Shown here piece by piece: positions 37,623 to 51,569 of a DNA stretch of 64,000 nt. Each line of letters begins with the position of its first letter. Within the stretch, counting starts at the first letter, position 1. Where the stretch lies: the NCBI GenBank assembly GCA_963773745.1, contig CAVZCL010000005.1, forward strand, positions 868,001-932,000. The letters run 5' to 3'. Position numbers and translations under genes: made by a program. This DNA comes from UBA5069 sp963773745. Lineage in GTDB: Bacteria > Chloroflexota > Anaerolineae > Caldilineales > Caldilineaceae. A model generated the notes under the pieces. It was not told where the DNA came from. It saw nothing but the letters and a program-made list of their open reading frames with translations, and did not search any database.

Positions 37623-39112
37623 GAGTGGCCTTTGGTGCGCGCGTCAGCGGCCGTCTCAATTACATGGTCGCGCAACAGGGGCGAGTCGCCTTCCGGTTCA
37701 AGCGTACTGTCGCGCAGGATGCTGGGCTGGCCTGAATCGGGTCGATAGATAGGGCGAATCGGCACCAGCGGCCCCAGCTCCTCAGGATTGGTCAACTCAA
37801 TGTGCGTCACAAACTCGTTGCGGAACTTGGCCAGATTGCTCTGCAGCCCCCATACCGCGGCCTCGCCAAAGGGACAGAAGGACTTGCCCGCGATGAAGGT
37901 GGTAATGCGGGCCATGAGGTCGACATCCGAGACGAGCCCTTCGCCCGCCTCCACACGCGTGAGAATGCCTTCGAGCCAACCTGTGCCCTCGCGACAGGGG
38001 GTGCATTTGCCGCACGATTCCTCGCGATAGAAGGCCATGGTGCGGCGCGCCACCTCTATCATGGAGGCGCGCTCGTCAATCACAATCACACCTGCCGAGC
38101 CGAGCGATGAGCCGGCTGCGGCCACGGCCTCGTAATCCATGGGCGTGTCGAGTTGGTCGGCCGTGAGAATCTTCATGGAGAGGCCACCCGGCACCACTGC
38201 CTTGATGGACGCGTCGTCCACTTCGGGGCCGCCGCCATAGGTGTTGATGATCTCGCTGAGCGGCACCGCGTGGGGCAGCTCGTAGAGCCCCGGCTGCTTG
38301 ACGTTGCCGCTGAGGCAGAAGATGCGCATCCCCGGCGATTTCTCTGTGCCGAAACTGCGGTACCATTCCACGCCATTGCGCATGACGAAGGTCACATTGC
38401 AAATGGACTCGACGTTGTTCACAATCGTCGGCTTGGAGTAGACGCCCTCGACGGCAGGGAAGGGGGGCTTCATGCGCGGGTGGCCGCGATAGCCTTCCAG
38501 GCTGCTGAGCAGCGCCGTCTCTTCGCCGCACTCGTAGGCGCCTGCGCCACGGTGCACCACAATTTCCAGGTTCTTGTCCGTGCCAAAGATGCCCTTGCCC
38601 AGGTAGCCCTTGGCCTTGGCTTCGGCAATGGCCTCGTTCAGGCGCGTGGCGGCAAAGTAGTATTCGCCGCGAATGTAAATGAAGGCCAGTTCGGCCTGAA
38701 TTGCAAAGCTGCTGAGAATGATCCCCTCGATCAACTGGTGGGGGTCATACTCCATGATGATCCGGTCTTTGAACGTACCCGGCTCCGACTCATCGGCGTT
38801 CACCACCAGATAGCGCGGGAAGGCCTGGCCGAGGAAGCCCCACTTCATGCCCGTGGGGAAGCCTGCACCGCCACGCCCGCGAATCCCGCTGGCCTTGACC
38901 TGGTCCACAACCTCGCCGGGCTGCAGGGTGGTGAGGACGCGCCGCGCCGCATCGTAGCCGCCATCGGCCTCGTAGCCCTCAATCTTGTGGCTCTCGGGCT
39001 TGTTCACGCGCCCGGTGAGAAAGCGCTCCTCCATGCCGCCCACGGTGTAGGGGCCGGCAGGCTTGCCCTCGAGTGCGGGGTCACCCGCGGCGGTCCAGCG
39101 CTCGAGATTCAT
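37619..39112 (-). CDS. nuoF: NADH-quinone oxidoreductase subunit F, copy 1
   Basis: 497-residue NADH-oxidising subunit with FMN and cluster N3. NADH/FMN motifs: GRGGAGFPTGMKWGF and GAGAYECGEETALLSSLEG. The 4Fe-4S ligands are in ESCGKCTPCREGTGWLEG and FCPFGEAAVW. A ~60-residue C-terminal tail follows. Its ATG 39112 overlaps the end of nuoE by 32 bp. This subunit makes complex 1 a true NADH dehydrogenase. Confidence 0.96.
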   Translation of the reverse strand: MNLERWTAAGDPALEGKPAGPYTVGGMEERFLTGRVNKPESHKIEGYEADGGYDAARRVLTTLQPGEVVDQVKASGIRGRGGAGFPTGMKWGFLGQAFPRYLVVNADESEPGTFKDRIIMEYDPHQLIEGIILSSFAIQAELAFIYIRGEYYFAATRLNEAIAEAKAKGYLGKGIFGTDKNLEIVVHRGAGAYECGEETALLSSLEGYRGHPRMKPPFPAVEGVYSKPTIVNNVESICNVTFVMRNGVEWYRSFGTEKSPGMRIFCLSGNVKQPGLYELPHAVPLSEIINTYGGGPEVDDASIKAVVPGGLSMKILTADQLDTPMDYEAVAAAGSSLGSAGVIVIDERASMIEVARRTMAFYREESCGKCTPCREGTGWLEGILTRVEAGEGLVSDVDLMARITTFIAGKSFCPFGEAAVWGLQSNLAKFRNEFVTHIELTNPEELGPLVPIRPIYRPDSGQPSILRDSTLEPEGDSPLLRDHVIETAADARTKGHS

Positions 39113-39619
39113 CGAAGCCCTTGCCGCTACTTATCACCGCGAGCATGGCGTCCACGCTCTCGGCGCTGGTCAATTCCTCAAAGTAGCGAATGCGCCCTGT
39201 GCTGCGCTCGGTGACCATGGTCATTGGCGCCGTGCCGCACGAGCCCAGGCACTCCATGTGGTCGAGTGTAAACTGGCCGTCGGCTGTGGTTCCGCCCAGG
39301 CCTACGCCAAGCTTCTCTTCCAGGTAGTGCTCGCACTGCTTGGAGCCACGCAACATGCAAGGCACGTTGGTGCAGATCTCAACGTGATATTCACCCTTGG
39401 GCTCGGTGTTGAACATGTGGTAGAAGTCCACCACCGCACCCACCTCGGCCGGCTCCAGGCCGAGCATCTCCGCCAGTTCGTTCTGCGCGTCCACGCGGCA
39501 GTAGCCGAACTCGCGCTGGATGACGTAGAGCGCGGGCAGAATCGCCGAGCGCTCGCGCCCGCTGGGTAGAGATCCATCCACGTCTTGATTTCGGCGCGTA
39601 TTGCTTCAGATAGGACCAT
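39081..39619 (-). CDS. nuoE: NADH-quinone oxidoreductase subunit E, copy 1 (one frame break)
   Basis: About 179 residues with the thioredoxin-like 2Fe-2S domain (cluster N1a). It starts MVLSEAIRAEIKTWMDLYP at 39619. A missing C at about 39565 shifts the frame, after which SGRERSAILPALYVIQREFG continues. Cluster ligands are in CTNVPCMLRG and ECLGSCGTAPM. It follows the DUF559 insertion and not nuoCD directly. Confidence 0.93.
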
Positions 39620-39661
39620 GGGTTCTCTTCGATTCACAATTCTCATGGGGTCGCGCACAAC

Positions 39662-40324
39662 GGCACCTCACCCCCGGCCCCTCTCCATGCGGAGAGGGGA
39701 GAACAACAGGTCATTCACAGGAACGATTTGGTGCGATGGCGAATGCCACAGCAGCACTTCACCCTGGCCTCTCCATGCGGAGAGGGGAGAAAAAACAGGT
39801 CCGGCTGCGTCACTTGGTCGCGCTTCGGCTCGGGCGCAGTGCCATCGCTGCCGCAATTACTTCGCGGACCTGGGCTGGACTCTGTAACACTTGCTCGTTC
39901 GTAAACCGGATCACTGCGTAGCCATGAGCTTCGACACATTGCTGCCGAACAGCATCTTCCTCGGCTTGATTCTCGTGCACCGATCCGTCAACCTCGATTA
40001 CCAGGCGACGCTCAATGCTCGCAAAATCCACAATGAAGCGATCGATCGCGTATCGGCGGCGAAACTTGATGCCACTTATGCGCCTGTCCCGAACCATTTC
40101 CCACAAACGCACTTCAGCCTAGCGTAGGTTGTTTGCGCATGTCCCGTGCGAGCGGTTTCAGCCTTGACCACGGCTCAGGCTCGCTATCGTGCTTCGTAGA
40201 AGGCAAACCGTCAGGATACTGATGAAATAGCTCGCTCATCTGCCTGTCTGCCCCAACCAAGTTGCTGCACGAGATCCGCTTTTCACCCCTCTCCGCATGG
40301 AGAGGGGCCGGGGGTGAGGTGCTG
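39662..40324. mobile_element. DUF559-bearing element with terminal inverted repeats
   Basis: A ~38-bp left end (GGCACCTCACCCCCGGCCCC then TCTCCATGCGGAGAGGGG, 39662-39700) is inverted at the right end (CCCCTCTCCGCATGGAGAGG through GGGTGAGGTGCT, 40286-40324). A third, direct copy of the hairpin core lies at about 39758-39796. The only gene inside is the DUF559 nuclease. The element fills the gap between nuoCD and nuoE, inside an otherwise standard operon. No target duplication was identified. Confidence 0.6.
39810..40239 (-). CDS. DUF559 endonuclease-domain protein (one frame break)
   Basis: About 142 residues from ATG 40239 (MSELFHQYPDGLPSTKHDSE). The domain follows: ARDMRKQPTLAEVRLWEMVR, GIKFRRRYAIDRFIVDFASI and RLVIEVDGSVHENQAEEDAV. 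The D and ExD residues match the PD-(D/E)XK-like active site of the DUF559/Vsr-related fold. An extra base at 40119 separates the first 40 residues. The family is widespread, often as single small genes of unknown role. Here it is enclosed by inverted repeats. Confidence 0.85.
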
Positions 40325-40325
40325 T

Positions 40326-42165
<1,840 letters not shown>

Positions 42166-42264
42166 GGATAGCTCCCGGGTGCGCTGGAAAGACAGAGCAA
42201 CACCGTCGTACGCAGTATCAATGGAATGAGCAGGAAGTGAACCGGGCGTTGGGTCTATTCAAGG

Positions 42265-42831
42265 CTAGACCGCCGCACGTATGCCCGGCTTGGCAATCGT
42301 GTCAAGCGCCTCCATGTATTCCGGGCCGACCATGGCCTCGGAGAGCTCCTTGCGGTGGTACTTGGCAAAGGTCTCCTTGCCCTGCTTGGCGCGCAGCTTG
42401 TCCAGCGCAAAGAGCAGCGCCTCGGGGCGGGGTGGGCAGCCGGGCACATACACATCAACGGGCATGATCTTGTCAACGCCCTGGATGATGGCGTAGTTGT
42501 TGAATGGTCCGCCGGCGCTTGCGCAGATTCCCATGGCAATAACCCACTTGGGCGACGGCATCTGCTCGTAGATGCGCTTGATGACCGGCGCCATCTTGTT
42601 GCTGACGCGGCCGGAGACGATGAGCAAGTCGGCCTGGCGGGGGCTGGCACGGAAGAGTTCGGAGCCGTAGCGCGAAATATCGTGGCGCGCAGTGCCGGCG
42701 GCAATCATCTCAATTGCGCAACAGGCAAGCCCAAAGAGCAGCGGCCACGTGCTGTTGACGCGGCCCCAGTTGACGAGCCCTTCGAGCGATGTTGTCAGTA
42801 CACCTTCGGGTAGATTGTCTTCAAGACCCAT
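42265..42831 (-). CDS. nuoB: NADH-quinone oxidoreductase subunit B, copy 1
   Basis: 188-residue subunit holding cluster N2, the last iron-sulfur centre before quinone. Ligands: the tandem Cys pair in FGLACCAIEMIAAGT, Cys in MGICASAGGPF and Cys in YVPGCPPRPEALL. Start MGLEDNLPEGVLTTSLEGLV, frame intact, length normal. It is the only nuoB in the window. Confidence 0.97.
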   Translation of the reverse strand: MGLEDNLPEGVLTTSLEGLVNWGRVNSTWPLLFGLACCAIEMIAAGTARHDISRYGSELFRASPRQADLLIVSGRVSNKMAPVIKRIYEQMPSPKWVIAMGICASAGGPFNNYAIIQGVDKIMPVDVYVPGCPPRPEALLFALDKLRAKQGKETFAKYHRKELSEAMVGPEYMEALDTIAKPGIRAAV

Positions 42832-42882
42832 GTCAAATCCCTCTGAAATTACACCAATACCTGCTTTGCGCGCCGCCAGCGG

Positions 42883-43263
42883 CTACTCCCACTTGAGCGC
42901 GCCCTTCTTCCACTCGTAGACCAGGCCGATGATGAGCACAAAGAGGAAGAAACCCATGGGCGCAAGCGCCAGCATAAAGCCCCAGCCATCGCGCAGATCG
43001 CGAATCACCGCCGCCCAGGGGTAGGTAAAGATGACTTCAATGTCGAAGAGAATAAAGAGCATTGCCACCAGGTAGTACTTGACCGGGAAGCGGCGGCGCG
43101 CATCGTTAAAGGGGATCATGCCCGATTCGTAGGGCTCGCGCAGCACTTTGTTCTTTGTGCTGGGGCCAAGCAGCGAGGGCAACCCAATCGCAATTGCGGC
43201 AAAGGCCACGGCGACGATAATCAGGATAAGCAGAGGAATGTATTCGGCAGCCAAGAGATTCAC
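42883..43263 (-). CDS. nuoA: NADH-quinone oxidoreductase subunit A, copy 1
   Basis: 126-residue three-helix membrane subunit, first gene of the complete operon. Motifs: YESGMIPFNDARRRFPVKYY and LFILFDIEVIFTYPWAAVI with the conserved Asp/Glu. C-terminus GLVYEWKKGALKWE is typical. It faces nuoA2 across a 984-bp spacer. Confidence 0.95.
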   Translation of the reverse strand: MNLLAAEYIPLLILIIVAVAFAAIAIGLPSLLGPSTKNKVLREPYESGMIPFNDARRRFPVKYYLVAMLFILFDIEVIFTYPWAAVIRDLRDGWGFMLALAPMGFFLFVLIIGLVYEWKKGALKWE

Positions 43264-43472
43264 CCCAGTATGCTGTCAGAATGTGCGATCGTGTGCTGCA
43301 AAAGTAACGGAGGCGCTACGTCGTACAGGATGCATGTTGGTGCTGTGGCGCAAAAGTAGCCCAACTTCGCTGCCGTGCAGTGAGCCTGCACCGGAGCAGG
43401 AGTTGAGCCACCAGGTTGGCGTATTGATCGATTCTCAATCGCCTGCGCCGGTGCGCTCCCGGCACTTTGTGC

Positions 43473-43502
43473 AGTTTATCACGAAGCAAAAACGGATGTC
43501 AA
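43473..43502 (-). promoter_or_regulatory. Putative sigma70 promoter of nuo operon 1
   Basis: On the minus strand TTGACA (43502-43497) and TAAACT (43478-43473) are spaced by 18 bp, about 210 bp before nuoA1. The -35 box is a perfect consensus. The stretch between the boxes is T-rich. Best promoter candidate for the operon, from sequence only. Confidence 0.6.
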
Positions 43503-44247
43503 CATAAGATCAGGCGGCACTAGGGCTTCGCAGACGATGAGGTGTCAGCGACAGACTGGCCCCTCTCAGACTGAGGGAGCACAGCGCCGCCGAGGCCCAT
43601 ACGCGTGCACTTGTTCTCCACTGGAGGGGCCGGGGTGAGGTTGCTTTGGCGCCTGTCACACCTCATTCTGACTTTAGAATAGGCGGCACTGCTGCACGTG
43701 GTGCGCAGTGCGCTAAACGGGCGGGGTGCGCACATGTTCCGGGGCGGTGCAGCCGCCGTATCCACCGTCGCGCCCTCACCAACGGCGGCGTACGCCGCCG
43801 CCAGGAAGGGTTTGCGCTTCGTGCTCCCGTGCGGTGGTTGTTTGTGCTGCTGTGTACGTGCTAGAATGGAGCAACGTGAGGCTCATGCTTCATCTGCTTT
43901 TTCGCAGTTGTGAATTTTCCATCACCCAGACCGTATGTTAGCATACGCCGGAGATTGTTCCATCCTACACAATCCTGGGTGGGGAGCTTAGACGCGGCGA
44001 ATCTCGCTCGACTAATGGCCCGCCCGCTGGCAGCTTTGGAGCATCCAGCCGGTCGCGCACCGGCCCGCAAACCCTGATTTCCCGGGAACCATATGCTCCC
44101 CACTCCGGCGCCCTGGCTTGAGAGAGCTGCGGTGGCATGCCGCATGTGGGCGTCCCCCGAAAGTTCGGGTAAGAACAAAAGACGCTGCGGGACGCATATC
44201 GCGTGACGTTCCGCTTCCAGCCCGATCCACTGCAGGAGCAAATCGGC
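43503..44247. other. Spacer between the divergent nuo clusters
   Basis: About 745 bp with no convincing gene. It holds a degraded DUF559-type inverted pair (43558-43644, GGCCCCTCTC ... GGAGGGGCCGGGGTGAGG) and a degenerate REP-like stem (about 43749-43803, CAGCCGCCGT...ACGGCGGCG). A short dyad CGTATG-TTAG-CATACG lies at 43932-43947. Nearer nuoA2 only a long GC-rich leader is seen. A promoter for nuo cluster 2 must lie here, but no strong -35/-10 pair was recognised. Confidence 0.5.
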
Positions 44248-44604
44248 ATGCTTGGCAACTTCGCCTTCGTACTTATCCTCAGCATTGTCGCCTTCATCAT
44301 ACCGTTGGCTGCAATTGTCGTGGGCAAGCTGCTTGCCCCACGCCGGCCCGACGCCATCAAGAACTCCACCTACGAGTCGGGTGTCGAGACGATCGGCGAC
44401 ACCTGGGTGCAGTTCAGGGCGCAGTATTACCTGATCGGCCTGATCTTCCTCATCTTTGATGTGGAAGTGATTTTCCTCTTCCCGATTGCGGTTGCCTTTC
44501 AGCAGATGACCATGTTCGGTGTGCTGGCAACCATGACCTTCGTGTTGATCCTTCTGCTGGGCCTCTTCTTCGAGTGGCGCAAGGGCGCGCTCGAGTGGTC
44601 CTAA
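44248..44604 (+). CDS. nuoA: NADH-quinone oxidoreductase subunit A, copy 2
   Basis: 118 residues from ATG 44248, chosen for AGGAG 9 bases upstream; a GTG at 44203 would add 15 residues. Three helices; motifs YESGVETIGDTWVQFRAQYY and FLIFDVEVIFLFPIAV keep the conserved charged residues. C-terminus FFEWRKGALEWS. It starts the second cluster, and nuoH rather than nuoB follows. Confidence 0.94.
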   Translation: MLGNFAFVLILSIVAFIIPLAAIVVGKLLAPRRPDAIKNSTYESGVETIGDTWVQFRAQYYLIGLIFLIFDVEVIFLFPIAVAFQQMTMFGVLATMTFVLILLLGLFFEWRKGALEWS

Positions 44605-44706
44605 GCGCAGCCGCACGCGCCAAATCTCTGCGCTGCCCGGGCAATCGGGGCTGCGCGTCTTGGCCGTGCCATCACGGTACATTCGTCCTGAACTGGAGCA
44701 CCATCC

Positions 44707-45949
<1,243 letters not shown>

Positions 45950-46067
45950 GAAGCATAAGCGGTACGTGGTACATGGCAATTCGCGCGGCACGCTGTCTGC
46001 GCACGCAATTGCCAATCACCATTTGCCAATTGCGATTTGCACTGTGACTTGGAGGCAAGCCGGGACC

Positions 46068-46607
46068 ATGGAAGCGTTAACGTCTGTCATCCCACCTATA
46101 CAGCAGTTGATCTTCCTGGCGCTGGCGCTCTTTGTGGGTGTTTGCGGCATTATGGTGGCGGTGACGCGCAACCTCTTCCACAGCGCGTTGTCGCTGGTGG
46201 GCGCGCTCTTTGGCATGGCGGCGCTCTTCGCGCTGCTCGAGGCCGAGTTTGTCGCTGTGGCACAGGTACTGGTTTACGTCGGCGCCATCTCCACGCTCAT
46301 CACCTTCGCCATCATGCTGACGCGCGGCATGATGTACGGACGCACCTCACCCACCAACCGGCAGATGCTTGCTGCGGCCGTTGTCTCGGGGCTGCTCTTC
46401 AGCGTTCTGCTCGGCATTGTCTTCAATACACCCTGGCCCGCCGAGGCCGGTGTTCTGGGCACAGGCGCCGGTGTGATTCCGACGCTGGGGTTGCTCTTTG
46501 TCAACGACTATGTGATCGCCTTTGAACTGCTGGCGCTGCTGCTGCTGGTGGCGTTGAGTGGCGCGCTGCTGGTTGCGCGCGACCGCAAGGGTGTGGGCGA
46601 GAAGTAA
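46068..46607 (+). CDS. nuoJ: NADH-quinone oxidoreductase subunit J, copy 2
   Basis: 179 residues, five helices, frame intact. Motifs: VTRNLFHSALSLVGALFGMA, LEAEFVAVAQVLVYVGAIST and the last helix FELLALLLLVALSGALLVAR. It starts at ATG 46068 after TTGGAGGCAAG. The upstream gap (45950-46067) is AATTG-rich spacer. Divergent from copy 1, so not a recent tandem duplicate. Confidence 0.95.
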   Translation: MEALTSVIPPIQQLIFLALALFVGVCGIMVAVTRNLFHSALSLVGALFGMAALFALLEAEFVAVAQVLVYVGAISTLITFAIMLTRGMMYGRTSPTNRQMLAAAVVSGLLFSVLLGIVFNTPWPAEAGVLGTGAGVIPTLGLLFVNDYVIAFELLALLLLVALSGALLVARDRKGVGEK

Positions 46608-46645
46608 ACTTTGCAACACAGCGCATTCATGCAAGGACACGCTTT

Positions 46646-46957
46646 ATGGTCCCTTTGAACTGGTACCTGGGTTTGGCGGCCTTCCTCTTCTGCTGCGGAC
46701 TCTACACATCGCTGGCGCGCCGCAACGCCGTGGCCGCGCTCATGGGCATTGAACTCATGCTCAATGCCGTGAACCTGAACCTGATCGCCTTCTGGCGCTA
46801 CAGCGCGACGATTGACATGCTGGCGGGTCAGGTCTTCACCCTCTTCGTCATCGCCATTGCCGCCGCCGAAGCTGCTGTGGGCCTGGCGCTGATCATCTCC
46901 GTCTACCGCAACCGCAAGACGGTTAATCTTGACGATCTGGACATGCTCAAGGGGTAA
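46646..46957 (+). CDS. nuoK: NADH-quinone oxidoreductase subunit K, copy 2
   Basis: 103 residues, three helices. The two proton-pathway Glu residues are kept in LMGIELMLNAVNLNLIAFW and AIAAAEAAVGLALIISVY. It ends NLDDLDMLKG, typical of NuoK. The start at 46646 is ATG within a 38-bp gap after nuoJ2. Confidence 0.95.
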   Translation: MVPLNWYLGLAAFLFCCGLYTSLARRNAVAALMGIELMLNAVNLNLIAFWRYSATIDMLAGQVFTLFVIAIAAAEAAVGLALIISVYRNRKTVNLDDLDMLKG

Positions 46958-46995
46958 GACGGCTGCTTTGAAGGCGGGCTTGCCCGCAGGATGTC

Positions 46996-47418
46996 ATGCC
47001 CAAGACGCTGCTCACCGGCACGCTTGAAGAGCAATGTGCCTTTCTGTATAACGTTGCGCTCGAGAAGATGGCTGCCGGCAATTTTACCGGCGCAATTCAT
47101 GCGCTCAAGGAAATCCTCCGGCATGCGCCGGACTATCCCGGGGCGCAGGCGTTGATGGCACAGGCAAAGCGGCGCAAGCGCGAGCAGGGGTTGTTGTTGT
47201 GGGGCAGCTTTGCCGGCGCAATTGTGGCCATCTTCTTTGGCACGCTGTGGGAACTGCCCAACGACCTGTGGCTGCTCGTGTTGGCGCTGGCCGGCGCAGG
47301 GGTCGGCTTCCTGGTTGGCAATGGCATCAGCGCATACTCGCGAGCGCGCAGCGGTGAAAGATACACAGACCAGGCCAGTGCGGCGGAGAAGCGCGACAGC
47401 GCGCAGCCCGATCCATAG
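46996..47418 (+). CDS. Small TPR-like membrane protein of nuo cluster 2, unknown
   Basis: 140 residues. The first ~55 form helices with a tetratricopeptide-like pattern (ALEKMAAGNFTGAIHALKEI then LRHAPDYPGAQALMAQAKRR). Two adjacent membrane helices follow (about 63-81 and 84-103, LLLWGSFAGAIVAIFFGTLW and LLVLALAGAGVGFLVGNGIS). The tail is charged. It sits between nuoK2 and nuoL2, in the same orientation with short gaps, and has no partner in operon 1. Likely an accessory or assembly protein of the second membrane arm; this is inference. Confidence 0.8.
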   Translation: MPKTLLTGTLEEQCAFLYNVALEKMAAGNFTGAIHALKEILRHAPDYPGAQALMAQAKRRKREQGLLLWGSFAGAIVAIFFGTLWELPNDLWLLVLALAGAGVGFLVGNGISAYSRARSGERYTDQASAAEKRDSAQPDP

Positions 47419-47534
47419 CCGGTTTTCAAGTTGACTTGTTGACGCGTGCGCACTTATCCGCACGGTATGCCTTATGCACGGGCGGGGACTCATTCACCCA
47501 CATGCCCGAATGAAGGTCGATCCGAGGTTATTCC

Positions 47535-49845
47535 ATGGATGGTTTTCTCAACCTGGCGTGGCTGGTGCCCATACCGCCATTTGTGGCCTTCCTGCTGATC
47601 ATCCTGTTCCTCAACGGGAACAAGCGGGTCAGTTCGTTGACGGCCATTCTTGGCGTTGTCATCTCCTTCGTCATTGGGTGGGGCGTTGCCTTCGCAGCCT
47701 TTTTGACGCCCCACTTTGGCGAGCACCCGGTTGAGGGTACGCTCTTCCAGATTCCCACAGGCGCAACGGCCATCTCGGTGGGCTATCAGGTTGACCCCGC
47801 CAACGCCCTCATGCTCTTTATGGTCTGTTTCCTGCTGGTGATGATCTTCATCTACTCGGCCGGCTACATGACCTTCCCGCCCCACCTGCGCAAGGAAGAC
47901 TATCCCCAGGCGTATGACCAGGGCAAGGACCCGCGCTACAGCCGCTTCATGGCCTACATCAGCCTCTTTGCCGTGGGTATGCTGGGGCTGGTGGTCTCCA
48001 ATACGCTCATCACCTTCTTTGTCTTCTGGGAGATCATGGGCCTCTGTTCGTACCTGCTGATCGGTTTCTGGTACGAAAAGGAGAGCGCACGCAAGGCGGG
48101 CGTCAAGGCCTTCCTGACGACGCGTGTGGGCGATGCCATCATGTTCATCGGCCTGCTTCTGCTCTATGCGTGGAGCAATCCGTCGAGCCTGCAGTTCCAC
48201 GACATCTTCCAGCCGGCCAACCTGGAGCACCTGGCCACCATGACTGTGACGCTGCCGCTCATCAACGCCAACGTCACGGCGATTGGGCTGATTGCGGTGC
48301 TGCTCTTCTTCGGCACAATCGGCAAGAGCTCGCAGTTCCCGCTGCACGTCTGGCTCCCCGACGCCATGGAAGGCCCTACGCCCGTTCAGCGCGTTGATTC
48401 ACGCGGCCACCATGGTCTCGGCCGGCGTCTTCCTGCTGGTGCGCATGTTCCCCGTCTTCTACGCCGCCGGCGAGGCATCGCCCGGGGCCATGACGTATGT
48501 GGCCTTTACGGGGGCCTTTACAGCCATCTTTGCCGCCACGATTGCTGTGGCGCAGTGGGACATCAAGCGCGTGCTTGCCTACTCCACCATTAGCCAGTTG
48601 GGCTTCATGGTGGCGGCGATTGGCATTGGCGCGTATGTGGCGGCGCTCTTCCACCTGCTGACACACGCCTTCTTCAAGGGGCTGCTCTTCCTTGGCTCCG
48701 GCAGCGTCATTCACGGCGTCGAGCATGGCTCGCACCTCGCGCATGAGGGGCACGGTCATGATGCGCACGGGGCTGATGCGCACGGGGCTGATATGCACGC
48801 CGGCACCGTCCACGTTTACGACACGCAGGGCCAGGACGCACACGCGGAGACTGCACACGGACACGCTGCCATTCAGCATCGCCAGGATGGCGACCTAAAC
48901 CCCGACGACCCGCAGGACATGCGCAACATGGGCGGCCTGCTCTCACGCATGCCCCGCACCGCCTGGACCTTCATCATCGGCGCGCTCTCGCTGAGCGGCT
49001 TCCCGCTTCTTACATCGGGCTTCTGGTCCAAGGACGAGATTCTGGCGTCGGCGTGGTACGGCAGCAACTTCTGGGTCTTTGGCACGCTGGCGCTGGCCGC
49101 ATTCCTCACCGCTTTCTATACCACGCGCCAGGTGCTGCTCACCTTCTTCGGTGAGCCCCGCACGCCCGCAGCCGAGCATGCGCCCGAGAGCGTCGGCTCC
49201 ATGACGTGGCCGCTCATATTGCTCGCTCCCTTTGCCATTGTGCTGGGCTGGATTGGCATTCCCAAGAGCTTCCCCGTTCTCGGTGGCTTGATACCCAACT
49301 GGCTGGAGGGTTTCCTCGAACCCTACATCGAATTCCTGCACTTCCACGTGGCGCACCCGGAGTTCAACTGGATTCCGCTGCTCACCTCGCTGGTTGTGGC
49401 GCTGGGCGGCATTGCTGTGGGCTGGCTTGTCTATGGCCGCGGCTACAGCTATGAGCAGGTGGACCCGCTGCGCAAGCTGCTGGGGCCCGTCTGGTGGCTC
49501 TTCCACCGCAAGTACTATATTGACGAGCTTTACAACAGCACCATTGTCAGCTTCACCAAGGGGCTCTCCCGCGTTCTCTACTGGTTTGATGACCTGTGGG
49601 TGATTGACCCGATTGTGGATGGCATCGGCTGGATGGGCGTGCAGATTTCGCGCTTCACCGCCGCGTTTGATCGCATTGTGATTGATGGCATTGTCAACGC
49701 CGCGGGCTGGGTCTCCAGCCGTTCGGCGGGCGTGTTGCGCAATACGCAGGATGGCCACGTGCAGGTCTATCTGCTGGTGGCAGTGCTCTCGCTGACGGTC
49801 TGGCTGCTCCTCAAGGCGCTGCCAATTATCCTGACGCTTGTCTAG
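47535..49845 (+). CDS. nuoL: NADH-quinone oxidoreductase subunit L, copy 2, with His-rich insert (one frame break)
   Basis: About 770 residues, over 130 longer than copy 1. Pump residues are intact: Glu in FFVFWEIMGLCSYLLIGFWY, Lys in GKSSQFPLHVWLPDAMEGPT and KRVLAYSTISQLGFMVA. An extra C at about 48387 breaks the frame. After GSVIHGVEHGSHLAHEGHGH a ~60-residue segment very rich in His, Ala, Asp and Gly (about 48720-48895) replaces the usual short loop before DMRNMGGLLSRMP. The lateral helix region at the C-terminus is present. Confidence 0.93.
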
Positions 49846-49936
49846 CGGCGCACGGCTGCGTGCTGCATGATAGTTTTGACGGTTGCTTTGAATTATTGCA
49901 AACCCGACTGAAATCCGGTCTGCGGAGGATCCATAT

Positions 49937-51556
<1,620 letters not shown>

Positions 51557-51569
51557 TTGGGGGCTTCCC

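Noticed and set aside
43503..44202. Remnants of nuoB/C/D between the two nuoA genes
   Set aside because: No frame shows the NuoB Cys pair or the NuoD His motif; the spacer holds only repeats and leader DNA.
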